This document shows, piece after piece, positions 27,401 to 36,317 of a DNA stretch of 64,000 nucleotides. The stretch covers positions 1-64,000 of the forward strand of contig JAITUC010000038.1 of assembly GCA_031286585.1 (NCBI GenBank), given 5' to 3'. A model generated the notes under the pieces. The model ran no database searches. It was not told the origin of the DNA and saw only the letters and a program-made list of their open reading frames with translations. How positions within the stretch are numbered: the stretch's first letter is position 1; each line of letters begins with the position of its first letter. The stretch is from Delftia acidovorans. GTDB lineage: Bacteria; Pseudomonadota; Gammaproteobacteria; Burkholderiales; Burkholderiaceae_C. The translations under genes and the position numbers were made by a program.

Positions 27401-27742
27401 CGAGACGCGGTTTTGCACCATCTGCTGCGCCTTGTCGGGGTCGGTGCCCAGGCGGAAGGTGACGGTCAGCGTCATCACGCCGTCGCTGGTGGCCTGGCTG
27501 CCCATGTAGAGCATGCCTTCGACGCCGTTGATCTGCTCTTCCAGCGGCGTGGCCACGGTCTCGGCGATCACCTTGGGATTGGCGCCCGGGTACTGGGCGC
27601 GCACGACCACGGACGGCGGCGCGACCTCGGGGTACTCCGAGATCGGCAGCCCGCCCATGGCGATCAGGCCGGCGATCAGCATCAGCAGCGAAAGCACGCC
27701 TGCGAAGATCGGCCGGTCAATGAAGAATTTGGATAGGTTCAT
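24500..27742 (-). CDS. RND multidrug efflux transporter, MexF/CeoB type
   Basis: A 1080-residue HAE1-family resistance-nodulation-division pump beginning MNLSKFFIDRPIFAGVLSLL. It has the expected 12 TM helices and two large periplasmic loops. The proton-relay aspartates are in TM4 (GLVLAIGIVVDDAIVVVENV), followed by the RND motif region. It is very similar to what I know of Pseudomonas MexF and Burkholderia CeoB/BpeF, which export chloramphenicol, trimethoprim, fluoroquinolones and salicylate-like compounds. A short His- and Ala-rich C-terminal tail follows the last TM. The ATG at 27742 is the family start. The adaptor gene lies 86 bases upstream and the outer-membrane gene 28 bases downstream. 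Confidence 0.96.
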   Translation of the reverse strand: MNLSKFFIDRPIFAGVLSLLMLIAGLIAMGGLPISEYPEVAPPSVVVRAQYPGANPKVIAETVATPLEEQINGVEGMLYMGSQATSDGVMTLTVTFRLGTDPDKAQQMVQNRVSQAEPRLPEEVRRLGITTVKSAPDLTMVVHLVSPNQRYDINYLRNYAVLNVKDPLARIEGVGQIQIFGGGDYAMRVWLDPQKVAQRGLSASDVVAAIRGQNVQAAAGVVGASPGLPGVDMQLSINAQGRLQSEEDFGDIIVKSGSDGAVTRLRDIGRLEMGAADYSLRSLLNNDPAVGMGVFQAPGSNALEISANVRKTMEALNKNMPEGLEYRIAYDPTQFVRASIESVVHTLLEAIVLVVLVVILFLQTWRASIIPLLAVPVSVIGTFAVLHVLGFSINALSLFGLVLAIGIVVDDAIVVVENVERNIEAGLSPRNATYRAMREVSGPIIAIALVLVAVFVPLAFISGLTGQFYKQFAVTIAISTVISAINSLTLSPALAALLLRGHDAPKDALTRGMDRAFGWLFRGFNRMFHRGSEAYSGGVGRVISRKALMLAIYLALIAVTFGLFKAVPSGFVPAQDKQYLIGFAQLPDGATLDRTDEVIRRMGEIMKDNPNVEDTIAFPGLSINGFTNSSNSGIVFATLKPFAERKRADQSGGAVAGQLNQAFAGIQDAFIVMFPPPPVAGLGTTGGFKLQLEDRASLGYDQMDAAVKAFMAKAYQTPELTGMFTSWQVNVPQLYADIDRTKARQLGVPVTDIFDTMQIYLGSLYANDFNKFGRTYSVRVQADAPYRARAEDVGMLKVRSSSGEMIPLSALMKVDSSFGPERAMRYNGYLTADINGGAAPGFSSGQAQDAIKRIAAETLPKGIAFEWTDLTYQEILAGNSAVIVFPLALLLVFLVLAAQYESLTLPIAIILIVPMGLLAAMTGVWLSGGDSNVFTQIGLIVLVGLSAKNAILIVEFARELEFEGRTPIQAAIEASRLRLRPILMTSLAFVMGVLPLVLSTGAGSEMRRAMGVAVFSGMIGVTAFGLFLTPVFYVLMRRLAGNRPLKQHGPDEMEAEAPAHGHASGGGALPMPSAARGEHE

Positions 27743-27828
27743 GGTGTTTGGCTCCGCCACGGCAAAGCGCGGCCCATGCCGCCTGCGGTCAGGCGGCATT
27801 TCAGAGGCAGGAAAGGTGTGCGGCTAGA

Positions 27829-29091
27829 TCAGGACTTGGTTGCGTCGGCCACTTGTTCGGCCGCCTGCCGGGTGCCCGGCTGGCGGGCATCGGCCCGCGC
27901 ATCCATGGACACTTCCTTGGGCGCGACCAGGGCGCCGGGGCGGATGTGCTGCAGGCCGTTGACGACCACGCGCTCGCCGGGCTGCAGGCCCTGGGTCACG
28001 TTGCGCAGGCCGTTGACCGAGGCGCCCAGGGTCACCTCGCGGTAGACGGCCTTGTTGTCGCCGCCCACCACCATCACGTACTTCTTGCTCTGGTCCGTGC
28101 CGATGGCGCGCTCGCTGACCAGCAGCATGCTGCTGTCGCGCGCCTGGCCCATGCGGATGCGGGCGAACTGGCCGGGCATGAGGGCGCCATCCTTGTTGTC
28201 GAAGGCCGCGCGCACGCGCACCGTGCCGCTTCGGGCATCGACCTGGTTGTCGATCAGTTGCAGCCGGCCCTCGAAGGGCGTGCTGCCGGCCGTGGCCGTG
28301 CCCATCTGCACGGGAATGCTGTCGATCCTGGCGCGGTTGCCCGCGCCGCCGCCCAGCTCCTTGAGCGCACGCGTGATGACCTGCTCATCGGCATCGAAGC
28401 TCGCATAGATGGGGCTGACCGAGACCAGCGTGGTCAGCACCGGCGCGCCCGGGCCTGCGGCCACCAGGTTGCCCACGGTGATCTCGCGCTTGCCGATGCG
28501 GCCCGACACGGGGGCGCGCACCTGGGTGTAGCCCAGGTTCAGCCGTGCCGATTGCAGGGACGCCTGGGCCGCGCGCAGATTGGCCTCGGCCTCGCTGCCT
28601 GCGTTGATACGCTCGTCCAGCTCGCGCTGGGCAATCGCCCGCTCGTCCCACAGGCGGCGTGCGCGCTCCTGCTCGCTGCGCGCATAGGACTGGCGCGCCT
28701 GGGCCGAGGCCACCTGCGCTTCAGCACGCTCGACCTCGGCCGCATACGGTGCGGGGTCGATGGTGATCAGCAGATCGCCCTGCTTGACCAGAGCGCCCTC
28801 GCGAAAGTGCACGGCCTGCACGGCACCGGCCACGCGCGAGCGGATGTCCACGCGCTCCACGGCTTCGAGGCGGCCCGAGAACTCGTCCCAGGCGGTGACC
28901 TCGCTTTCGGCGACCGTGGCCACCGAAACGGGCGTGGCGGCGGGCTGGGCGCTGGCGGGAACGTCATCGGCCTTGGCCTCGATGCCATGCAGGCCGAACA
29001 GGCCGGCGCTGACGGCCAGGACGGCCGCGACGGCGGCGGGAACGGTCCAGCCCTTGCGCTGGGTGGAAGAGGAGGAAGAGTTGGTGGACAT
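27829..29091 (-). CDS. RND efflux periplasmic adaptor (membrane fusion protein), MexE/CeoA type
   Basis: A 420-residue adaptor with an N-terminal hydrophobic anchor (WTVPAAVAAVLAVSAGLFGL). A split lipoyl domain (EFSGRLEAVERVDIRSRVAG and YTQVRAPVSGRIGKREITVG) encloses an alpha-helical hairpin, followed by beta-barrel and membrane-proximal domains. It bridges the RND pump and the outer-membrane channel. The C-terminal ~20 residues (ARADARQPGTRQAAEQVADA) are hydrophilic and variable. It is the second gene of the operon. Confidence 0.95.
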   Translation of the reverse strand: MSTNSSSSSTQRKGWTVPAAVAAVLAVSAGLFGLHGIEAKADDVPASAQPAATPVSVATVAESEVTAWDEFSGRLEAVERVDIRSRVAGAVQAVHFREGALVKQGDLLITIDPAPYAAEVERAEAQVASAQARQSYARSEQERARRLWDERAIAQRELDERINAGSEAEANLRAAQASLQSARLNLGYTQVRAPVSGRIGKREITVGNLVAAGPGAPVLTTLVSVSPIYASFDADEQVITRALKELGGGAGNRARIDSIPVQMGTATAGSTPFEGRLQLIDNQVDARSGTVRVRAAFDNKDGALMPGQFARIRMGQARDSSMLLVSERAIGTDQSKKYVMVVGGDNKAVYREVTLGASVNGLRNVTQGLQPGERVVVNGLQHIRPGALVAPKEVSMDARADARQPGTRQAAEQVADATKS

Positions 29092-29205
29092 GGTGTTTTT
29101 TGGACGAATTCAGGGAACACGATGCCCGCCCGGCGCCTGAAAGCGCCGGGAAGGCGGACTGGAAAAACGGGGCAGCAGGTTTCGCCGGCTGCGGCGGCGC
29201 GGGGC

Positions 29206-30066
29206 CTAGCCCGGTGCTGCGGGCTTGTTCATGGTGGCCTCGAAGAAGTCATGCACATGCTGGGACACGGCGGCGCTGCAGGCCGTACAGGCCTCGGCCT
29301 CTGACAGGGCCTGCGGCCAGTTCGACGCGCTGGGCAGCACGTGGCTGCTGGCCGCCACACCGGCCGCGCGCAGACGGGCCGCATAGGCCTGGGCCTCGTC
29401 GCGCAGCGGGTCGTCACCGCCCACCAGCACCAGGGCCGGCGGCAACTGGGCCAGGCGCAGCGAACTGCCGGGCACGGCATAGGGATGCATGGCGTCCTTG
29501 GGACAGCTCAGGTACTCGCGCCAGCCCGTGGCCCAGCGGCATTCGCCGGCCTCGGGCGTGGCTTCGCGCTGCGAGGCCGTTCCGGTGCAGGGATCGAGCA
29601 TGGGCGACACCAGGATCTGGCCCGCCAGCGGCGGATGGCCCCGGTCGCGCGAGATCACGGCCACGGCGGCGGCCAGGTTGCCTCCCGCTTCCTCGCCGGC
29701 GAGGAACAGCGGCGCGCCCTTGCCCGCCATCTTCACGCGGTGCTTGTACAGCCACTGCAGCACGGCGTAGCCCACCTCGATGGGCTGGGGAAACGGATGC
29801 TCGGGCGCCAGCGGGTAGGCCAGCGACACCACGACGGCGCCCGCCTCGGCCAGCAGCCGGCCGATGTAGCGCCCGTTGTCCAGCGTGCCGCAGACAAAGG
29901 TGCCGCCATGGAAATGCAGCACCAGCGGCGAGACCGTGCCGGGCCTGCGCTGGCCATAGGCGCGCGCAGCCACGGTGCCGTGCTCGGGCAGCTCGATGGA
30001 GAATTCTGTTTCGGCAATCTGCGCCCCGGCGGCGGGGCCATTCGGGAGCGACGGGAAAGTGGACAT
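29206..30066 (-). CDS. LlpE-like alpha/beta-hydrolase homologue lacking the catalytic serine
   Basis: A 286-residue protein of the hormone-sensitive-lipase fold, starting MSTFPSLPNGPAAGA. The oxyanion motif HGGTFVCG is present. At the nucleophile elbow, where GDSAGG is expected, the sequence reads FLAGEEAGGNLAAA, so the catalytic serine is Glu. The acidic residue (VGGDDPLRDEA) remains. The C-terminal His region reads SHVLPSASNW and lacks the usual G-x-x-H. It is therefore probably not an esterase. It is the first gene of the efflux operon. In Burkholderia, llpE, a lipase-like gene, has the same place in ceoR-llpE-ceoAB-opcM. Its role is unknown; binding a pump substrate or inducer is one speculation. 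Confidence 0.88.
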   Translation of the reverse strand: MSTFPSLPNGPAAGAQIAETEFSIELPEHGTVAARAYGQRRPGTVSPLVLHFHGGTFVCGTLDNGRYIGRLLAEAGAVVVSLAYPLAPEHPFPQPIEVGYAVLQWLYKHRVKMAGKGAPLFLAGEEAGGNLAAAVAVISRDRGHPPLAGQILVSPMLDPCTGTASQREATPEAGECRWATGWREYLSCPKDAMHPYAVPGSSLRLAQLPPALVLVGGDDPLRDEAQAYAARLRAAGVAASSHVLPSASNWPQALSEAEACTACSAAVSQHVHDFFEATMNKPAAPG

Positions 30067-30241
30067 GGCGCGAACCTGCGGCAATGGTCGATGGTTGGAA
30101 TATAGGCGGCGCCGGCCATGTCTGAAATAGCAACGCGGCCATCGCTCTGTTTCCGTTTCACGAACAATCGCCCGTTACCGCGCATGTGAGAATTCCGCCG
30201 AGCCGGCATTCCCTTGCCGGGCGCTGCAGGAGCAACTTTCC

Positions 30242-31156
30242 ATGGACCAGATCCAGGCCATGCGTGTCTTCGTTCGCGTGGTGGAAGCAGGCAACTTCAC
30301 CCGCGCCGCCGATTCGCTCGACCTGCCCAAGGGCACGGTCACCAAACAGATACAGGCGCTGGAGGCGCGCGTGCGCGTCAAGCTGCTCAACCGCACGACG
30401 CGGCGCGTCACCGTCACGCCCGATGGCGCGGCCTACTACGAACGCGCGGCGCGCCTGCTCAACGACTTCGACGATCTCGAAGCCAGCATGGTCAACACCC
30501 AGACCGCGCCCAGCGGGCGGCTGCGGCTGGACGTGGGCAGCTCCATGGCCCGGCTGATCATCATTCCGGCGCTGACCGAATTCTGCGAACGCTACCCCGA
30601 CATACAGATCGACCTGGGCGTGGGCGACCGCCTGGTGGACCTGATCAGCGACAACGTGGACTGCGTGATCCGCGGGGGCGAGCTCAGCGACCAGTCCCTG
30701 GTGGCGCGGCGCATAGGGTCGATGAACTGGGTCACCGTGGCCTCGCCCGCCTACCTGGCGCGCCACGGCGTGCCCCAGCACCCTTCCGAGCTGGATACGA
30801 AGCACCAGATCGTCGCCTTCTTCTCGGGCCATACGCGGCGCATGTACCCGCTGGAATTCCACCGGGGAGATGAATCCATCGAGGTGGCGGGCAACTACCG
30901 CATCGCGGCCAACGACAGCAATGCCTACACGGCGGCCGTGCTGGCGGGCTTTGGCATCGCGCAGCTGGTCACCGCCTTTGCCCAGCCGCTGATCGACAGC
31001 GGCGAGCTGGTCGAGGTGCTGCCGGAATGGACCCAGCCGCCGCTGCCCGTTCACGTGGTCTATCCGCCCAACCGCCACCTCAGCGCCAAGGTGCGGGCCT
31101 TCGTGGACTGGGCTGCCGACCTGTTCGCGCGCCATCCCCAGCTGCAGCGCAGCTGA
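30242..31156 (+). CDS. LysR-family regulator divergent from the RND efflux operon (CeoR-like position)
   Basis: A 304-residue LysR regulator beginning MDQIQAMRVFVRVVEAGNFT. The helix-turn-helix is around residues 18-40 (AADSLDLPKGTVTKQIQALE). The effector domain includes RLRLDVGSSMARLIIIPALT and ends in the usual LysR C-terminus. Start ATG at 30242, with AGGAG upstream. It is transcribed away from llpE and the pump genes across a 175-base gap, as MexT, CeoR and BpeT are in their loci, so it probably controls the pump. By sequence it is closer to general DhcR/CrgA-like regulators than to MexT, so the inducer should not be assumed to be the same. Confidence 0.9.
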   Translation: MDQIQAMRVFVRVVEAGNFTRAADSLDLPKGTVTKQIQALEARVRVKLLNRTTRRVTVTPDGAAYYERAARLLNDFDDLEASMVNTQTAPSGRLRLDVGSSMARLIIIPALTEFCERYPDIQIDLGVGDRLVDLISDNVDCVIRGGELSDQSLVARRIGSMNWVTVASPAYLARHGVPQHPSELDTKHQIVAFFSGHTRRMYPLEFHRGDESIEVAGNYRIAANDSNAYTAAVLAGFGIAQLVTAFAQPLIDSGELVEVLPEWTQPPLPVHVVYPPNRHLSAKVRAFVDWAADLFARHPQLQRS

Positions 31157-32849
<1,693 letters not shown>

Positions 32850-32877
32850 GCATCAACGCTCCGCATCCCTGACGGAA

Positions 32878-32909
32878 GCCCATGCAGCCATGCTGCATGG
32901 GCCTTTTTT
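32878..32909 (+). terminator. Rho-independent terminator of gdhA
   Basis: An 11-bp perfect stem (GCCCATGCAGC with GCTGCATGGGC) with a 3-base loop, followed by a T-run, lies 28 bases after the gdhA stop. Confidence 0.92.
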
Positions 32910-32929
32910 CATGGTCATAGCAGTACGCC

Positions 32930-34249
32930 TTACTTGTCGCGCACCGCATCGGCCAGCGCCGCCCAGGCCTTGAGCGTCAGCGCCTGGGTGAAGCCCGCGC
33001 CCGCCACCGGATGCGATGACAGCTTGACCACAACCATCTGCGCGGCCGGGTTCACGTGGATGAACTGGCCGTGTATGCCGGCGGCCTCGTAGGCGCCATC
33101 GGCGTTGTGCAGCACCCACCACTGGTTGCGGTAGCTGTAGCCGGGCCGCGCGGCCTGGATGCCGCGGAACTTGAACTGCTCGCGGTCGCCGCCGCGCGCA
33201 ATGTCGTCCAGCACCGCCTTGTCGAAGATCTTCTGGCCGTTGAAGCTGCCGCCCAGGCGCAGCATCTCGCCCACGCGCGCCAGGTCACGCGCCGTGGCGT
33301 TCAGGCCCGCGCCCTGCAGCGGCGTGCCGGTGCTGTCCACCATCACATAGGCGTCTTCCTGCATGCCCAGCTTCTGCCAGATGTTCTCGCTCATGAGATC
33401 GCTCCAGCGCCGCTGGGTGACGCGCGAGACGATCCAGCCCAGCACCTCGGAATGCACGGTGCGGTAGACAAAGCCCTCGCCATGCGTGCCTTCCTTGGGC
33501 AGCGTCTTGAGGAAGTCGTAGACATTGGTCGGCCCCGCGTAGCCGGGCGGACGCGGCAGCATGCCCGAGGCCCAGGAGTAGCCGAAGATCTCGGTCCTGG
33601 GGTCGGTGTAGTCCTCGCGAAAGCGCACGGCCCCGGTCATGTCCATGACCTGGCGCACCGTCATGTCGCCCCAGGCCGAGCCTTCCAGCTCGGGCACGTA
33701 CTTCGTCATCAGCGCCTGGGGGTCGATGCGCCCCTCGTGGGCGAGCTGCGCGGCCATCAGGCCGGTGAACGACTTGGTGACCGAGAACAGCAGGTGCGGC
33801 GAACTGGCCTGCATCTGGTTCTGGTAGCGCTCGAAGACCACCCGCCCCTTGTGCAGCACCACGATGGCGTCAGTGTAGGTGCGGTCCAGCCACTGGTCCA
33901 CGGTGACGGGCTGTCCCTTGTCGTCGTCAAAGCGCAGGCCGCCCAGGGCCATGGGCGCTTCGGGCAGGGCCGAGGGCGCCGCCGCGCCGCGCCGGATGTT
34001 CTGCGTGGGCTGGATTTCGCGCAGGTGCTGCACCACCCAGCGCAGTTGCGGATAGCGGTAGCCGTTGGACACGTCCACACGCTTGTCGGCAGCCGGTGGA
34101 AAGCCCTGCATCAGCCCCAGCTGCTCCAGGCGCACGCTGTCGGGCGGCGGCAGCGCAGGTGCCGCCGGGGCCTGGGCTGCCGCCCAGCCGGGCAGCAGCG
34201 CCAGCAGGGCCATGGCATGCCGGGAACGCCGAAAGAGCTGACTGACCAT
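32930..34249 (-). CDS. Exported serine hydrolase, class C beta-lactamase fold
   Basis: A 439-residue protein with a signal peptide (MALLALLPGWAAAQA) and a beta-lactamase/transpeptidase-like domain (about residues 110-430). The nucleophile motif SxxK is SVTK in LLFSVTKSFTGLMAA. The Tyr motif appears in GFVYRTVHSEVLGWIV. A third motif is near HGQFIHVNPAAQMVVVK, where the KTG box is replaced by HGQ. This pattern is typical of the EstB/6-aminohexanoate-dimer hydrolase group rather than true AmpC, so esterase or peptidase activity in the periplasm is likelier than antibiotic resistance. No operon partner is evident. Confidence 0.88.
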   Translation of the reverse strand: MVSQLFRRSRHAMALLALLPGWAAAQAPAAPALPPPDSVRLEQLGLMQGFPPAADKRVDVSNGYRYPQLRWVVQHLREIQPTQNIRRGAAAPSALPEAPMALGGLRFDDDKGQPVTVDQWLDRTYTDAIVVLHKGRVVFERYQNQMQASSPHLLFSVTKSFTGLMAAQLAHEGRIDPQALMTKYVPELEGSAWGDMTVRQVMDMTGAVRFREDYTDPRTEIFGYSWASGMLPRPPGYAGPTNVYDFLKTLPKEGTHGEGFVYRTVHSEVLGWIVSRVTQRRWSDLMSENIWQKLGMQEDAYVMVDSTGTPLQGAGLNATARDLARVGEMLRLGGSFNGQKIFDKAVLDDIARGGDREQFKFRGIQAARPGYSYRNQWWVLHNADGAYEAAGIHGQFIHVNPAAQMVVVKLSSHPVAGAGFTQALTLKAWAALADAVRDK

Positions 34250-34359
34250 CGCTGTCTCCTTGATTTTTGGAAACAGCCAGTCTTGCAGAAAGACCCTTGC
34301 GGGTCATGGGTGTTCGCCCACCCGCAGGCCGGCAGGCTGTCGTCTGCGCGACGCCTGTT

Positions 34360-35232
34360 TCAGCGGCGCATCAGGGCGGCATCGCACCAGCGCTGGGCGA
34401 CCTGGGGCGAGGTCATGCAGACCGTGTCATGCGTCACCGTGGTCACGGCGCGCTCCAGCAGCTGGATGTCGGCCTCGTGCTGGCGCGCCACATGCGGGTC
34501 CTCGAAGAAGATCACGCGCTGGCAGCGGCGGTCCAGCACCAGGTCGGCGATCTGCGCATCGCCGCCCAGCGGGCCGCTGTTGTAGCGGTCCACCCAGGGC
34601 CGGTCCTCGGGCCAGCCACGGCTCCAGGCCATTTCGTTGAGCCTCTGGCCCGTGGTGCCCGTGCCCACGCGCCGGCCAAAGCGCGACAGCAGCTCGAAGT
34701 TGCGCGCCGCGAAATCCAGCATCGTGGGCTTGAGCGCATCGTGGGCGATCAGCGCCAGCGTCTGCTGCGCATAGTCATGGAAGCGCTGCGCGCCCGCATC
34801 CTTGGGCAGGCCGGCATGGATGCGCTCCATCTCGATCCAGTCGCGCGCCGAGGCCACGGTGGACAGGAAGGGCTTGCCGTGGATCACGCATTGGCGCTTT
34901 AGCGCCACGGCCTCGGGGAAGATGGAGGACGGATCGACCGGGTCGGTCAGATAAATGGCGCCGTCAATCGTGCGCTCGTCGCCCTCCACGCCCACCACCT
35001 CGGCCACCAGCTTCATCAGCCCGCCTTCGCGGCCATAGGGATAGCGGCGCAGGCCCCGGTAGGACGCCAGCATGCCGGCGGCCTGGATGGCGTCGAAGGT
35101 ACGGCCCACGGCATGCAGGCCCAGCTGCAGCTCGCGGATGCCGGACTCGCAGGCGCGCAGCCAGCCGAACAGTGCGGCATCCTCGGTTTGGTGGTGGATT
35201 CGGTTGGCGGCCAGGCCCAGGCGTATCGGCAT
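34360..35232 (-). CDS. Methylglyoxal synthase-like protein with two MGS domains
   Basis: A 290-residue protein, twice the size of E. coli MgsA (152). The C-terminal half (about 148-280) is a recognisable methylglyoxal synthase: LALIAHDALK with the active-site His, VGTGTTGQ, SGPLGGDAQI with the catalytic Asp, and FFEDP..ARQHEADIQLLER with the second His/Asp pair. It should convert dihydroxyacetone phosphate to methylglyoxal. The N-terminal half (1-135) follows the same pattern in degenerate form: IRLGLAANRIHH, GREGGLMKLV in place of GGD, then AIYLTDPVDPS and LKRQCVIHGKPFLSTVASA. It therefore looks like a tandem duplication in which the first domain has lost the catalytic Asp and may be regulatory. 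Confidence 0.85.
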   Translation of the reverse strand: MPIRLGLAANRIHHQTEDAALFGWLRACESGIRELQLGLHAVGRTFDAIQAAGMLASYRGLRRYPYGREGGLMKLVAEVVGVEGDERTIDGAIYLTDPVDPSSIFPEAVALKRQCVIHGKPFLSTVASARDWIEMERIHAGLPKDAGAQRFHDYAQQTLALIAHDALKPTMLDFAARNFELLSRFGRRVGTGTTGQRLNEMAWSRGWPEDRPWVDRYNSGPLGGDAQIADLVLDRRCQRVIFFEDPHVARQHEADIQLLERAVTTVTHDTVCMTSPQVAQRWCDAALMRR

Positions 35233-35380
35233 ACAGGTTCACTCATCAACAGGGGGAGAGGCCCGCATCGCCTTGTCGGCCCGCGAACCAGCGGCAAGAA
35301 TAGCGCCAATCCATGACAGCGCCGGCCCGCAGGGCAGCGGCGCTGAACTTTTGGCCGGCCCGTGCATCCATTGTTGCGTC

Positions 35381-36292
35381 ATGCCCTCAATGCTTCCCTC
35401 TCTGTGGCCCCGAAGGCGCCTGCACCGGATCACGGCGGCGCTGGGCGTGGCCGCGCTGCTGGCGGCCAGCGGCTGCTCCGTGCTGGACACCAAGCAGCGC
35501 GAATGGATCTTCCAGCCCAGCGACCGCAGCTGGCCGGGCGCCAACACGGCCGGCATGGAAGATGTCTGGATCGACATGCCAGCGCAGGACGGCGCCCGCC
35601 TGCATGCGCTGTGGCTGCCCCAGCCGGCCACGGCCGGCAACGCTCCCGTGCTGCTGTACCTGCATGGCGCGCGCTGGAACGTTGCCGGCTCCTCGCCGCG
35701 CATCCGGCGGCTGCACGAGCTGGGCTTTTCGGTGCTGGCCATCGACTACCGGGGCTTCGGCAAGAGCAGCGCCGGCCTGCCGTCCGAGGAATCTGCCGCC
35801 GAGGATGCGCGTGCCGCATGGGACTGGCTGGGCCGGCACGCGCCGGGCAGGCCGCGCTTCATCTTCGGCCATTCGCTGGGCGGCGCCATCGCCATCGACC
35901 TGGCGCGCAGCGTTCAGGATGAGGCCGGCGTCATGGTCGAGGCGACCTTCACCAGCATTCCCGACGTGGTCCGCAGCTTCCGCTGGGGCTGGCTGCCCGT
36001 GGGGCCGCTGATCACCCAGCGATTTGCCTCCATCGACAAGGTGGCCGGCATAGGCTCGCCGCTGCTGGTCGTGCACGGCAGCGCCGATCCGCTGATCCCT
36101 GCCACGCTGGGCCGTCAGCTGTTCGAAGCTGCCAGCGAGCCCAAGCGCTTCGTGCTCATCGAGGGCGGCAACCACCACAACACCCAGTCGCGCGCCATGG
36201 AGCAATACCGGCAGGCGCTGGACGAGCTGTTCGGGCTGCGCCTGCTCGCACAGGCGCCCACAGCGCCAGCAGCGCCGGCAAGCCCGCGCTGA
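35381..36292 (+). CDS. Lipoprotein-like alpha/beta hydrolase
   Basis: A 303-residue protein beginning MPSMLPSLWPRRRLHRITAA. Its hydrophobic signal ends in LLAASGC, so it is probably a lipoprotein. The alpha/beta hydrolase domain shows LLYLHGARWN (oxyanion), AIDYRGFGKS, the nucleophile elbow FGHSLGGAIA, the acid in VVHGSADPLIP and the His in EGGNHHNTQ, so the triad is complete. It resembles the BAAT/YfhR-type serine hydrolases. The substrate is unknown. ATG at 35381 or 35390 are both possible starts. A hairpin shared with the convergent gene follows the stop. Confidence 0.85.
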   Translation: MPSMLPSLWPRRRLHRITAALGVAALLAASGCSVLDTKQREWIFQPSDRSWPGANTAGMEDVWIDMPAQDGARLHALWLPQPATAGNAPVLLYLHGARWNVAGSSPRIRRLHELGFSVLAIDYRGFGKSSAGLPSEESAAEDARAAWDWLGRHAPGRPRFIFGHSLGGAIAIDLARSVQDEAGVMVEATFTSIPDVVRSFRWGWLPVGPLITQRFASIDKVAGIGSPLLVVHGSADPLIPATLGRQLFEAASEPKRFVLIEGGNHHNTQSRAMEQYRQALDELFGLRLLAQAPTAPAAPASPR

Positions 36293-36313
36293 GCGGCGCA
36301 GCCTGCGCCGCTC
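36291..36313. terminator. Hairpin between convergent hydrolase genes
   Basis: GAGCGGCGCA at 36291-36300 and TGCGCCGCTC at 36304-36313 form a perfect 10-bp stem with a 3-base loop. It begins within the stop codon of the 35381 gene and ends just before the stop of the 36318 gene. It has no T-run, so it may act by protecting 3' ends. Confidence 0.55.
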
Positions 36314-36317
36314 CACG

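Noticed and set aside
23948..27736. 1262-residue plus-strand open frame
   Set aside because: It is antisense to the RND pump and outer-membrane genes, is His/Gln/Arg-rich without family motifs, and results from the high-GC codon bias.
32930..34249. Antibiotic-resistance beta-lactamase
   Set aside because: SxxK is present but the KTG box is replaced by HGQ and the sequence fits the esterase/6-aminohexanoate hydrolase group better.
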